A stretch of DNA of 64,000 nucleotides. Source: Warburgia ugandensis (lineage: Eukaryota > Streptophyta > Magnoliopsida > Canellales > Canellaceae). The stretch lies in assembly GCA_035236585.1 (NCBI GenBank), contig CP141130.1, positions 78,687,944 through 78,751,943 of the forward strand, written 5' to 3'. Position 1 is the first letter of the stretch. Every line of letters begins with the position of its first letter. Positions 14,601 to 24,564 of the stretch are shown piece by piece. The notes below the pieces were generated by a model. The model saw only the letters and a list, made by a program, of their open reading frames with translations. It ran no database searches and had not been told where the DNA came from. The position numbers and the translations under genes were made by a program.

Positions 14601-16210
14601 GCCATCACAAAAGGTATTACAGTACACATCATCATCAAGCTTTTTGGCTGATATTAAGTTCAACAGGATATCTAATACATGTCAAACTTCCTTGAGAATT
14701 AACCTCGTCCTGTTGTTGGTGTCCAAACAGAGGGATCCAATACCAATGACCTTTGACACCCCATCGTTACCCATCTTCAACACTCTAAAGTCACCAAGAG
14801 TGTACGAGGTGAAAAACTCCCTCCTAGAGGTAACGTGAAAGAAGCATTGCTATCAATGACCTATCCAATCTCACTGGAAGCTAAGTCGATCTCATTTTCA
14901 TCACAGACTACAACAAGGCCTAAAGTGGTGGTGGCACACTATCATTCCCGTCATTATTTCTTCTCTCTTGTTTGGCACTCTCTATCTTGTTCTCAGCTTT
15001 CCTCTTGTAACACTGATTTTTGATGTGATCCTTCTTGCCCCAATAATTTTACTCCAAACTCTTGTATCTGGACTTAGATTTACTCATATCCCTGTTATTC
15101 TTCTCATGACCTTTGATCTTGCTTCTCCCCCTATTTTTTGAGATCAAAAACTCAAACTATGATGTGGTGGCAACTTGAGCTTATCACGTCATTTCTTCAT
15201 TTAAAACTGTGCTTCTCGCAGATTCCCACGTCACAGTGTCACTTGGAGTAGAATTGGCTAGAGAAACACAAAAATTTTCCCATAAGTCTAACGTCGGATA
15301 GTTGCCGAAAGTATCCGGTCAACTTGTTCAAGTGGTCGAAAATAGAACTCCCTTCCTTGTATCTTAGGTGCATTGCTTGATTAAGTAGGAATAACTTATT
15401 ATTTCCAGTTCTCGATGCATATAAGGTTTCTAATTTGATCCACAGAGTTCTAGCATGTGTTTCATTTTGAATATGATTAAAAACATTATCTTCTACCCAC
15501 TGTTGAATGAAACCACATACATGTTAATATTCAAAAGCCTACTCATCTTCGGACTTATCCTCCAGTTTTTTAGTAGCAAAGGCAGATAGATGTAATTTCT
15601 TCACAAAAAAACAAGATTTTTCATATTGCCCTTCCACTTGTGATAGTTAGTACCATTTAAGTAAATTATTTTGCTCATGTTTGTCTCCATAAGTAAAGAT
15701 AAAGTATTTACAACAATTTAAGAAGAGAATCTTATAAATACGAGAGCACCACTAAGTCTAAAATGCTCAATTTAGCCAAGAACTAGTCTATCCCCCTCAA
15801 AAACCAGTAAAAAATAGGCATGCTTCAGTCTGATCATTGTTGCAACTCGTCACTGTTGCAACTCTACTACTGTTGAACTCAAATTGTTACAACTCTGCTA
15901 CTGCTACAACGTGTACTGTTTCAATTCTGTTGAAACTCAGACTGTTGTAACCCATATCTGAGGACACTGTTACAACTCAGTACTGTAGTAGGCACTATAG
16001 CGATGACTATAGCCAACAGTAATGATGACGCTTTTTTACTGTAGCAGAATGATGTTGCCTTTTACTGTAGCAAAATGATAATGCTTTTACACTATAACAG
16101 ATATTTTTTACTATAGCAACATTGTAGTTGCAACAGTCTTCTTCCTTCTCACATTGATCATGACCGGTCTGCAACCCTCGTTTTCTACCTCTGTTTTGCA
16201 GTAAAACCTC

Positions 16211-16222
16211 GCTCTGATACCA
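16211..16222 (-). other. Copia primer-binding site (initiator-Met tRNA)
   Basis: GCTCTGATACCA on plus, TGGTATCAGAGC on minus, lies two bases inside the right LTR edge. This is where minus-strand DNA synthesis of the element would have been primed. Confidence 0.88.
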
Positions 16223-16224
16223 CT

Positions 16225-16647
16225 TGTTGGGGATTTATAGTCCTCACCCAAGATCAAGCATACACAAAACACAAATTCTACGTGGTTCAACCAAAAATAC
16301 CTACGTCCATGGGAAAAGAACAAATTATCTAAAAGAGAGGGAGTATTAGAGGGGATTTACAAAAGGAAATTGTAGGGAATTGTGTGATATATCGATCTTT
16401 AGCTCCTCCCTATTTATAGGGTTTTCATAGCTTTATTTTCAACAAAAAACCATTCAAAGTCTTCAAGCGGTGCTGTAATAGTTGACAACGCAACCGACGG
16501 CGGCGGCGGTGCTGCCCGCCATAGTGGAATTCAACGGCTGCCTTTCTTGACATAGGCGGCGGCGGTCAATGGTGGTGCCCACCACAATTGACGTCGGTAG
16601 CCATCAAAGTTGAGAGGCAGCGGCCGTCAAATGGGACTAGACTAACA
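16225..16647 (-). repeat. Copia LTR, right (5' LTR)
   Basis: 423 bp with the same ends as the left LTR. The size difference comes from indels in the U3-side half. A GGCGGCGGC-rich patch lies near 16498. Confidence 0.92.
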
Positions 16648-16673
16648 ACCTCAACACCTTTTGTAATTGCTGG

Positions 16674-16864
16674 TATCACAATTATTGATGAAGGTGCCTA
16701 TAGGGACAATTTCAAGTGAATGCTCTTGAACATCTAAGGTCCATTCCTAGACATAAAATGCACATGAATATCACAATTCTTGATGAAGGTGCCTATAGGG
16801 ACAATTTCAGGTGAATGCTCTTGAACATCTAAGGTCCATTCCTAGACATAAAATTGCACATGAT
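16674..16864. repeat. Two-copy tandem repeat, unit 95 bp
   Basis: TATCACAATT starts each unit (16674 and 16769). Both contain GAAGGTGCCTATAGGGACAA and AACATCTAAGGTCCATTCC, with only two or three differences, so the duplication is young. No coding meaning is apparent. Confidence 0.9.
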
Positions 16865-17160
16865 CTTAACTGCTCTTTGTTACTTATCTTTAATATCAGA
16901 TGCTTTGTTCACTTCAATCCTTCCCTGAATTTGTTGCCAACCAAATGTCGCTTGCCTACCTCACCATCAAATGGTCCAGATGTCCCTTAAATTTCCAAAT
17001 TGTGAGCTGATACTTAATCCTCAACTAAAGTATGATATCAAAGAAGTTAACACAATCTATTTGTGTTATCCTAGAGATTGATTTCATGAACGTCCCGACT
17101 CTATATCATCCCATACTCGATGCTGAAGTTTAAAAATTTTCAACTACAGTTCCTACTTCT
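16865..17160. other. No gene recognised
   Basis: A short intergenic stretch. There is no convincing ORF on either strand. Confidence 0.4.
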
Positions 17161-17171
17161 TAGTAGGAATA

Positions 17172-17345
17172 TAGAGAATTTGATTATCGTAGGTCCGGGT
17201 TCTGCTGTCTTCACTGCAGCTATTTGTGCTGCTGGGGCCAATTTGAAACTTGTGGTGTTTGATCGTATCAAATGGAGGGTGTTCTAGGAGGACTGTCGGT
17301 GTGTAAGACTAAAGTTGAAGAGTGGTCCTCATTTGATAGATCTCC
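17172..17345 (+). pseudogene. Thioredoxin reductase fragment (NTRC-like FAD-binding segment)
   Basis: The plus strand reads ENLIIVGPGSAVFTAAICAA and then GANLKLVVFD. This matches the FAD-binding start of plant NADPH-thioredoxin reductases, whose usual form is VVIIGSGPAG followed by TAAIYAARANLKPVVFEG. After one frame change it continues YQMEGVLGG, close to the YQMGGVPGGQL of the chloroplast NTRC type. The dinucleotide-binding GxGxxA survives as GPGSAV. Only about 55 codons are recognisable, with no neighbouring exons, so this is a dead fragment, perhaps carried here by a transposon. The NTRC assignment over cytosolic NTRA/B rests on the few residues after the frame change. Confidence 0.6.
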
Positions 17346-18009
17346 CCTTCATTCTGTTATGGAACTTACAAATATAACCTGCCACTTAAAAGAATTTTTG
17401 TTGCATGCATCTGAATTTGAAGCTTCTAACTGCATTTTTTTGTTGGGTGAAAACCACAATAGTGAACTTGTCCTGATCCGAAAGAAAGGGCTATTTGACT
17501 GATTAAAGGCCCAACCATTACAAAGGATCTGAACGGTGCAACGGACTCCGGCAAGGCAAGGGTTGAAGGAGAGCAACAGCTCGTGTTCCAAGAACCTTTG
17601 CTCTGTTCGGACATGTGCCTGTAAAAAATGGAAGCCGAAATCCCCCATTTTAACCCTCCTTGTAACAGGCAAGATGGAGAAAGCCCGTCGCATGGGGCTG
17701 TTTGCATTCAAGAAATAAAAGATGGGGGCTACTTGTGCTTTTATTCAAACATGGGGCTGCTAAAACATAGGGGCTTATCAAGGATACAATTCGTGCAAGG
17801 GCAGCTATAGGATGGGATAAAATAACTATTAATGAATAACTTCATCCAGGGACTGTTATTACTGCGCCCATTAGACAGCTCGGAAATGACTACTCATTTC
17901 AGCAGCAAAAGAAAAGGACTTTATTTGTTATTTCATATATGACCTTAGACACAAAAGAGTTGCATAAAAAGAGAAAAACGCAGAGAGAGAGAGAGGATTA
18001 GCCCTTCCA
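17346..18009. other. No gene recognised
   Basis: Short ORFs overlap on both strands at 17349-17810, but none has recognisable similarity. They extend from the reductase fragment into anonymous sequence. Confidence 0.4.
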
Positions 18010-18579
18010 TTACCTATTGTGCGCCTCGACTGGCACAAGCTGAAGAACTTTCTTGTGCACGACTATCCAAGATGCGTCCTGCATGTCCAAATCTTCTTTC
18101 TTCTTCACGATCGGCAATTCCCAGTTATAAGTAACTACACAATATCGCAAGCACCAGCTCTGTAGACGCTGCTTCCTAGACAACCCCTTCTGCCCACGCC
18201 AAACGGTATGAGCTCGAAGTCTTGGCCATTATAATCAATACAACTACCCATGAATCTTTCCCGAAATAATTCTTCTAGGTTCTCCCAAGATTCGGATCTC
18301 TTCCAATAGCAAAGGTATTGACAAAAAGTCTTGTTTTGGGAAGAATCTCGTACCCATCAATCTCACATTTTTTAATAGTTTCTCTATAAGTCAATGATAC
18401 ACTAGGTGGGCATAACTCATTGTCTCCTTTCCAACAGCTTTGACATATTGAAGTTGCTGAAGATCACTTTCTTCCATGATCTTTCGAACTTCTTGCACTT
18501 TCTTCACAGTTCTCGGGTTTCTTGTGGTCTCTGCCATAGTCCACTCAACTGCTGATGCCACTGTCTGTTCCACGTACCA
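18010..18579 (-). pseudogene. Broken cytochrome P450, CYP71-type exon 2
   Basis: The minus strand carries the C-terminal half of a P450: TVASAVEWTMAE (I-helix end), LQQLQYVKAVGKE (K-helix side), a heme-loop form [10 protein letters not shown], then NWELP and a C-terminus ending LVPVEAHNR before a TAA stop at 18010-18012. The order and words match exon 2 of the intact P450 at 24565. At least three frame changes or stops separate these blocks. The segment between the K-helix and the PERF region is eroded, and the proline after the heme cysteine is leucine. No exon 1 is found in the 1.5 kb upstream. It is a dead paralogue, suggesting a former local P450 cluster. Confidence 0.88.
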
Positions 18580-20151
18580 ATATATTCTATAATTAAAGAA
18601 GAACTCAGTTTGACAAATTAGTTTTGCCTTGTCAAGTAGTTAGAGCTCTATTATGTGTTCAGACTGAACTTCTATTCTACGGAATTATCTAGCATAATCC
18701 ATAAACCTGACTCTATAAGCGTTGCCACTCGGCTGGAGGATATAGTTGCTCTTATGATTATTGAAAGCGGACCTGCTAGAACATTGGGGAATTAATGCAG
18801 TTATTGCTGAAGTCTGGGACTTAAACATATTTTGGTGTCTTAACCAAATGTATATGCATGAAAGTACAGGCATTAGTAAGTGGTCCAAGTGAGAAATGCT
18901 CTAGATTTACCTCCTTTGTTGTACAAAGACGCATATATATCTACTTCAACAAACTTGGTACCTCTCATAACCAAAACAATTCATCTAATAAGAAACACCC
19001 GGAATCTTTAGTGGCTTAAAATAGGAATTGATGCTAGCCAATTACAGTAGGTTCAACTACATGTGGTTCATTGCCATGTGGCCCTTTGCTTTTGTTTCCT
19101 GGAACAATGGACCCGTTCATCTAATCTTGAGTCTACAGCTGCTGGACAGAGGAAAGTACAAGTTCGCCAATGGGTTTAGGTTGCAGTAACATGGTAATTT
19201 TCAATTTGTTCTGGCACAATATACTATTTTGCGGCGGTGGCTTTGCCTTTGGGAAGGCATCAAAGAGTTTCCGACCAAATCCAAGGGTTCACAGGCAAAG
19301 AAAGCAGTAGATTCAGAAAATTCATTTCCCAAGAAGAAGAAGAATGAACAACCACTTGGATCAATGTCAGCACGTATCTAGGTGGGAATGTCAAATTGTA
19401 ATTTAATCTTTAAAGGATACTACTTATCTCGAACCCAGGTATTTGGGATGAGTTGGGACAAGAGCCTTGTTTCCTTGTTTGGGATGGGATAGAATTTTCA
19501 TGTCCCAGTTTTTTTAGGTTTTGACAAGATTTTTCAAATACTTGTCTACTCACATCTCATGCCCACCTCTAGCTTTTCATGTATGTTCTTGGTTTTTATC
19601 GTAGCTTCTAATTCATGAAATATTTTATGGCTTTGCTTGATCTGAGCCGGTCATTTGATAGCATACATCTGAGATAATCAAATGCTTACTAATTGAACTG
19701 TATATGATCTTTAAAGTTGGTATGGATAAGAAACATTTGAGATGAAATGTGGGTCCTAACAGATGGAAGGTTAGCCCTATGCGAGGTTGAAGATGACCAT
19801 GGACGAAAGTTTTTCCTCACGTAGCAACTTGTTTAGTTGAAAGAAATGAGAAGCAATCAAAATACACAAAATATCCCTCACTTAAATAGCCAACCTGACT
19901 CGTTTCTAAGGAAAGGGGTCACCACAAATGGTTTTTCAAAGCGTAGGGCCAACTTATTAAGAAATTGAAATACATCGGCTACTTCAAACCGAATCTTAAG
20001 TTCAGGGTTTAAGTGTGAATAGAATGTTGTAATTCCTTCATCTACACATAAAACACACTCTCCCCCATTTTATATTTGAATTTTAGCTACATAAAAAAAA
20101 TTTGCAAATAAACAAGAGTCCCATGGGTGGGAAGCTGCAAAGGCACACAAA
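18580..20151. other. Mostly unassigned; possible orphan exon at 19246-19384
   Basis: No exon 1 for the broken P450 is visible. On the plus strand, 19246-19384 is open and reads IKEFPTKSKGSQAKKAVD and then a lysine run, ending in a stop. It looks like the charged tail of some nuclear protein, but I cannot name it. The rest shows nothing. Confidence 0.3.
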
Positions 20152-20848
20152 TCATAGATACACATCATCATCATCATCAAAGCCTTATCCCGATTGAGGG
20201 TCCACTATATGAATCATGTTCCTTCATTTCCTCTATCATGGGTCATGGCCTCATTTAGTCTATTTTTAAATATGTTCTCATCTCTTCTATACATGTCCTT
20301 TTAGGCCTTCCCCTTGCCCTTTTAGAGCCTTCAACTTGGATCGACTCAGTTATTCTAACTGGTTCTATTTCATGTCTCAATTGAACACGTCCAAATCCTC
20401 TAAGTCTACTAGCTCTTATCTTGTTACCTATTGGTATTACTCCTAAGTTTTCTCTAATGTATTCATTTCTAATTCTATTCTTTCTTATCTTGCTACTCAT
20501 CCATCTCAACATTCTCATTTTGGATAGGCTCATCTTGTTTATATGTTGTTCCTTAATTGCCCAATACTATGATCCATAAAGCATCACATGGCTTATGGCC
20601 ATCCTATATAATTTTCTTTTTAGTTTGAGTGACACTCACTGATTATACAATATTCCAAAGGCACATCTCTATTTGTTCCAACCTGCTTAGATTCTTTGTG
20701 CAACATTCCTCTCAATCTCTCTGCTCTCATGAATAACTGATTCCAAGTATTGAAAGTAGTCTTTTTTGGTACTTAGTTATCAATCTTTACTGGTGCCTCT
20801 CTCTGGCTCCTCTCCTTACTAAAATTGTATTCTCATACTCTGTCTTAG
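20152..20848 (-). mobile_element. RTE-clade LINE, 3' part
   Basis: The minus strand encodes the C-terminal end of a plant RTE-type reverse transcriptase polyprotein, including MRMLRW, RIRNEYIRENLGV, RLRGFGRVQ and GSKRARGRPKR (20255-20533). Upstream in the broken frame are KTEYE, YFQYLESVIHESREIERN and LKLKRKLYRMAISHVMLYGS. The 3' tail is a short ATG/CAT repeat (20162-20180), as RTE elements have in place of poly-A. Several in-frame stops are present. The LINE continues at 23449 beyond an inserted solo LTR. Confidence 0.9.
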
Positions 20849-21730
20849 TGTTGATGTTTAACTGCAAGTGCACAGGCTATTGCAGTATATCTATGCAAAC
20901 ATGGGTTGATCCCACAGGGACTCACTTTAAATATAATGAGTTTAAAAAAAAATTTAATTCTCTAAAAAATTAAAAAAAAAATAATAGAATTAAAGTAACA
21001 GTAAAATAAATATTCAGCTTTATTGAAATGATACAATTTATAGAAATTCCAAGTATAGAAAATATAAAATTAAACTAATTAAACATCTCTAAATTACATT
21101 GTACGTGGAGAGCACTATCCCTAGATAACATTGTCAGAATAAGATAGAACACGAATAACAAAACTTAGATAAAGTAAAACAATAATAGAAGAAAAGACAG
21201 AATAGGGAAAAGAGAAGACAGAGATGTGAATGGAATTAAATAAGGGACTCAAATGGAATTAGAATTAAAGTGAGAGGGGTAGAAGTGGAAATTTAAAAAA
21301 AAAATTTGGTTTTTAACAAAAAGCAAAAGAGAAACCCGATGGTGGAGAAGATGCTAGAGATGGTGAGGGAGAAGGGAGAGAAGAGGAAGAGGAAGAGGAG
21401 AAGGAAAGAAGAAGAAGAGGGGGAAAGGGAAGCCAGTGGGGAAAACCCAATCTAGGTTTTCTCCTTTGGGCTGGCCGGAGGTAAGTGACGACGCCAGTGG
21501 AGTTTGGGTGTCTGTCCAATTCAAGCGGGAGATCTAGGTGGTGCTGGTTCCTGGCATCTGGGTTCAATCAAGTAGGGATCGGCTGGTGTCAGGTTTTGGG
21601 AGGAGCAGCGCTAGTGGGTTGCCGTGAAAGAGTGGGTGGCAGCTTGGGCAAAGGCTCGAATCTAGTGAAAGATGGTTGGTGCACGCCTGGATTGTTGGAT
21701 GTTGGCTTTGCTAAGCCTTCACCCACAATA

Positions 21731-22195
21731 TGATATGTGAGGAAATAAGAAGAGAAAAACACCAATGAAAGAAGAAAATATTCTCAAATTCACTCAAGAA
21801 CAATAACAAATACAAAGGTTGCTACCTTACAAGACTTACTCCTTCACACTCTCACTTACTCTTCATTCCTCACTTCTTTCTCTCTTTCTTTTTCACTTGC
21901 TTACAAATGAGGAGTGCTCCTCTATTTATACTTGTTCTTCACCTACCACCTCCTTAATGTGTGGTGAAGATTATTACAAGTGTCTTTGATCTAATGGTTA
22001 ACACTTATCTTCCAACCTAACTTCATAAATATCTAAGAAAGATATTTCTAAAGAGTTATCTATATTTGTTGACTTTTGTGCATTTTCTAGAACATGGACC
22101 TTCTAGATTATGGGCCTTTTGTGTAACACTTAAGACAAAGCCCATGACCAAAAGAAAAAGAGATAAGATGGGTCTGCCCATGTCATTGGGCCCAC
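21731..22195 (-). mobile_element. Probable nested solo LTR (copia-like) within the Athila LTR
   Basis: On the minus strand there is a TATA-like TATAAATAGAGG followed by a leader-like region ending in CACATATCA at 21731. This is a typical small LTR layout, and it interrupts the similarity to other Athila LTRs. The right edge is not certain, perhaps near the GGGCCCACACA around 22195. I could not confirm a target duplication. Confidence 0.4.
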
Positions 22196-22490
22196 ACATG
22201 CTTTTGGTTTACTTCCAAGATGGATCGGTGCAACCTGGAAACTTGGCAGATAGGGGAACTTGGATGTCTTTCGGCGCTTAGAATCTGGGGTGGTGAATCG
22301 AAGCAAACAGTGGCGGATGGGTGCTGGCAGGTGGAAGCAGAGAGAAAATGAGAGGGAGAGAAAGATAGAGACAGAAGTTAATGGAGATAACAGTGAGGGG
22401 GACGATGAAGAGAAGCAAGAGAGAGAGGGTGTCGAGTAGTGATATTGGCCAGTGATTGGTGCTGTGCTGTGAAGGAGCAGACAATGCCTT

Positions 22491-22493
<3 letters not shown>

Positions 22494-22581
<88 letters not shown>
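22494..22581. repeat. Microsatellite (GA)n
   Basis: About 43 GA units lie within the solo LTR. The long SLSL or RERE frames across it are artefacts. Confidence 0.97.
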
Positions 22582-22583
<2 letters not shown>

Positions 22584-23448
22584 GTGAAGATGGGACCGCG
22601 ACAGAGCGCGCGGTGAAGATGGGACCGTGACACAGCAGGGAGAGAGAGGAGAGGAGTGGCCTAGCCAGTGCGAGGCAAGGAAGATGGAAGAGAGGTAGAG
22701 GGATGGGAGTTCTCGAAGCTGCCTCCTAGGCTACGTCAATCACACGAGGAGACACCAAGGAGAAGCTAGGCTGGTGCATTGAGATGAAGAAGGCAAGCCT
22801 AAGAGATGAAGTAGAGAAGGTATAAGTCGGTGATGTAGAGTGGAGACAAAAGGTTAGAGAGAGGTGGCTCAAGAAAAACGAAAGGGAGACCGAGGAAGCA
22901 GGGAAGCCTAGCTGGTGAGAGAGAGAGAGGATGGAGGTGATGGGTCTGCCTCCTACGTCCAGCCAAGGAAAGAGGTGAAGAGCATGAGGAGAAGAAGAGG
23001 AGATGTGAGAGAGATAAAGAGGGAGTGGAGTCCACTAGCAGTCCAATCTTACCAAAACTCTACAAATTTGTTTTGATTCTCCAAGAGTTTTTGTGTTTGA
23101 TTTCACGTTCAATTCCTCTCCATTATCTAGATTTTTGCAAATAATGTCCTGATTATCTTCAATTTGCTCTTTTTCAGGAAGCTTTTTCATCCTTGATCTA
23201 GATCATCCAATCTGACTTGATTGATCTCCAATGCACATGACTCAATTAGAATCATTTAAACTGTTCATTACTCTTCTGATTAGCTCTGATGGTCATCTAA
23301 CCATTAAATTTTGCAATTCAACAGTTGGATGGCCAATTAGAGCTAAAATAAAATATTTTATGTAAAATCTAAAAAATAATGGTCTAAATGATCTATTTAT
23401 ATACTAAATTAGGAGTATTTTGACCAAAATTGAATATTTAACACTTAG

Positions 23449-23724
23449 TTTAGCTAATTTTAAATCTTTTAGTATCTATGCCATCTTTGTATAACGTAAG
23501 CTTGATGTTTACTCATTCCTTGTCTTATCAATTGAAACTGTCATTTACAAATAGCATTTACCATGAAATCTTCTCGTGCAGATATTTCGTTAACTCATAC
23601 TATAACCAACATGAAGAGGTACAGGCTCAATGCCGATTTTTTGTGCAATTCTATGGTGATGAAAAAATTATCGATCTCTCTGCTAGTGGTCATAACATTT
23701 GTTACCACTCTTTCATGCATATCC
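23449..23724 (-). mobile_element. RTE LINE, reverse-transcriptase palm part
   Basis: Minus-strand reading: IKDMHERVVTNV, then IELHKKSALSLYLF, then ELTKYLHEKISW, then MLFVND (the usual MLFADD catalytic box, with the first aspartate changed to asparagine), then LIDKTRNE. It leads straight into KTEYE on the other side of the solo LTR. These blocks are in the order of plant RTE reverse transcriptases. The element breaks off at 23725, where the P450-bearing block starts. Confidence 0.85.
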
Positions 23725-23732
23725 TTAATTAA

Positions 23733-24265
23733 AAAACATAGTCACACATCTAAAAAGAAAAGGGAAAAGAGAAGAATGATTGAGTCTATATCTACACACA
23801 TGCATGGAGTGAGAATGAAAAGGCCTGTAGCATGGCAAGGAAAAAAAAGATCCTTACATTTATCTTTGCATTTAGCTACATTAATAATAGTTGCTGATAA
23901 ATCAAAGTGTAAAGGAAGGTACAAAAGGGACACGCACGAACACACATCGAAAAGAAAAAGAAAAAAGGGGAATGCTAGGGTCCTGCATGCAGCACACAAG
24001 TAAGCTTGCTGCGCCTCCACTTTATCACGGTGGGCTTCACATGTGGTCGACCATTTTTATCTTAACTTCTATTATTGTGGATGACTACTAATTCTAAAAC
24101 GATGTCGATGGATGAGTCTAAAATCTAAAAAGTATACTTTCAACGTATACACATGGTTCTCCCAACTCTCCGGTTCTCACAAGTCTCCAGGTCTCCCAAG
24201 TCTCTCAAAATGAACGAGTTGAGAGAATATTTTTTAGATGTTAAAATTGTCTAATCTTAGTAATT
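23733..24265. other. Region downstream of the P450, no gene
   Basis: Short ORFs on both strands (23563-24091) are rich in basic residues and cross the LINE/block junction, so they are not real genes. No RNA feature is seen. Confidence 0.5.
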
Positions 24266-24551
24266 TTTATTATACATACTACTGGAAAATAGACAAATTA
24301 GATGGATGCGTCTGATCAACTAAAGGTAGAACCAACCGTGGTAAAGTGGGACGCAGCACCGCGCAGGAGAAAAGCACTCATTTAGTAGAGAGAGACAGTA
24401 GTCCATCATTCCATTTATTATACATACTACTGGAAAATAGATATGGATGGGTCTGATAACTAAAGGCAGAACCAACCGTGGTAAAGTGGGACGCAGCACC
24501 GCGCAGGAGAAAGCACTCATTTATTAGAGAGAGACAGTAGTCCATCATTCC
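24266..24551. repeat. Two-copy tandem repeat of about 148 bp in the P450 3' flank
   Basis: Both units contain TTTATTATACATACTACTGG, then AACCAACCGTGGTAAAGTGG, then GTCCATCATTCC. Unit 1 starts at 24266 and unit 2 at 24414. Unit 2 ends 13 bases below the P450 stop codon, so on the transcript the repeat falls in the 3' UTR or just after it. The copies are nearly identical, so the duplication is recent. Confidence 0.9.
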
Positions 24552-24564
24552 CTCATCTATCTAA

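Larger units (their letters stand above)
11187..16647 (-). mobile_element. Ty1/copia retroelement fossil, Tork/Tnt1-like, with both LTRs
   Basis: Two LTRs (11187-11654 and 16225-16647) start TGTTGGGGATTTA and end GACTAACA. They flank about 4.6 kb whose minus strand carries, from right to left, gag, zinc-knuckle and protease remains, integrase, reverse transcriptase (WLFVQ-type core with a YVYDML-like active-site region) and RNase H. The block HLRVFGYKAFAHIPKDERS is typical of the Tork/Tnt1 lineage. The primer site GCTCTGATACCA (16211-16222) matches initiator-Met tRNA on the minus strand, and a purine tract lies beside the left LTR. The flanks ACCTT and ACCTC form a near-perfect 5-bp target duplication. 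The coding region is broken in ten or more places. The LTRs have diverged visibly, including indels, so it is old. Confidence 0.92.
20849..23443 (-). mobile_element. Solo LTR, Athila-type Ty3/gypsy, inside the LINE
   Basis: On the minus strand it starts TGTTAAATATTCAATTTTGG and ends near CAACA. Both edges are flanked by CTTAG (20844-20848 and 23444-23448), a perfect 5-bp target duplication. The LINE reading picks up exactly across it. It shares words with the Athila LTRs at 28687 and 39571, such as GGTTAGATGAxCATC and the terminal TGCATAG and GGGACTC region, but is clearly diverged, so it is an older, separate insertion. It contains a further LTR (about 21731) and a GA microsatellite. Confidence 0.85.

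Noticed and set aside
20160-20182. CATCATCAT run as a free microsatellite
   Set aside because: It sits at the 3' end of the RTE LINE on the minus strand and is better explained as its simple-repeat tail.
23563-24091. ORFs of 146, 92 and 66 codons between the LINE and the P450
   Set aside because: They run across the LINE/block junction, are lysine/arginine-rich in one frame and cysteine/phenylalanine-rich in another, and match nothing.
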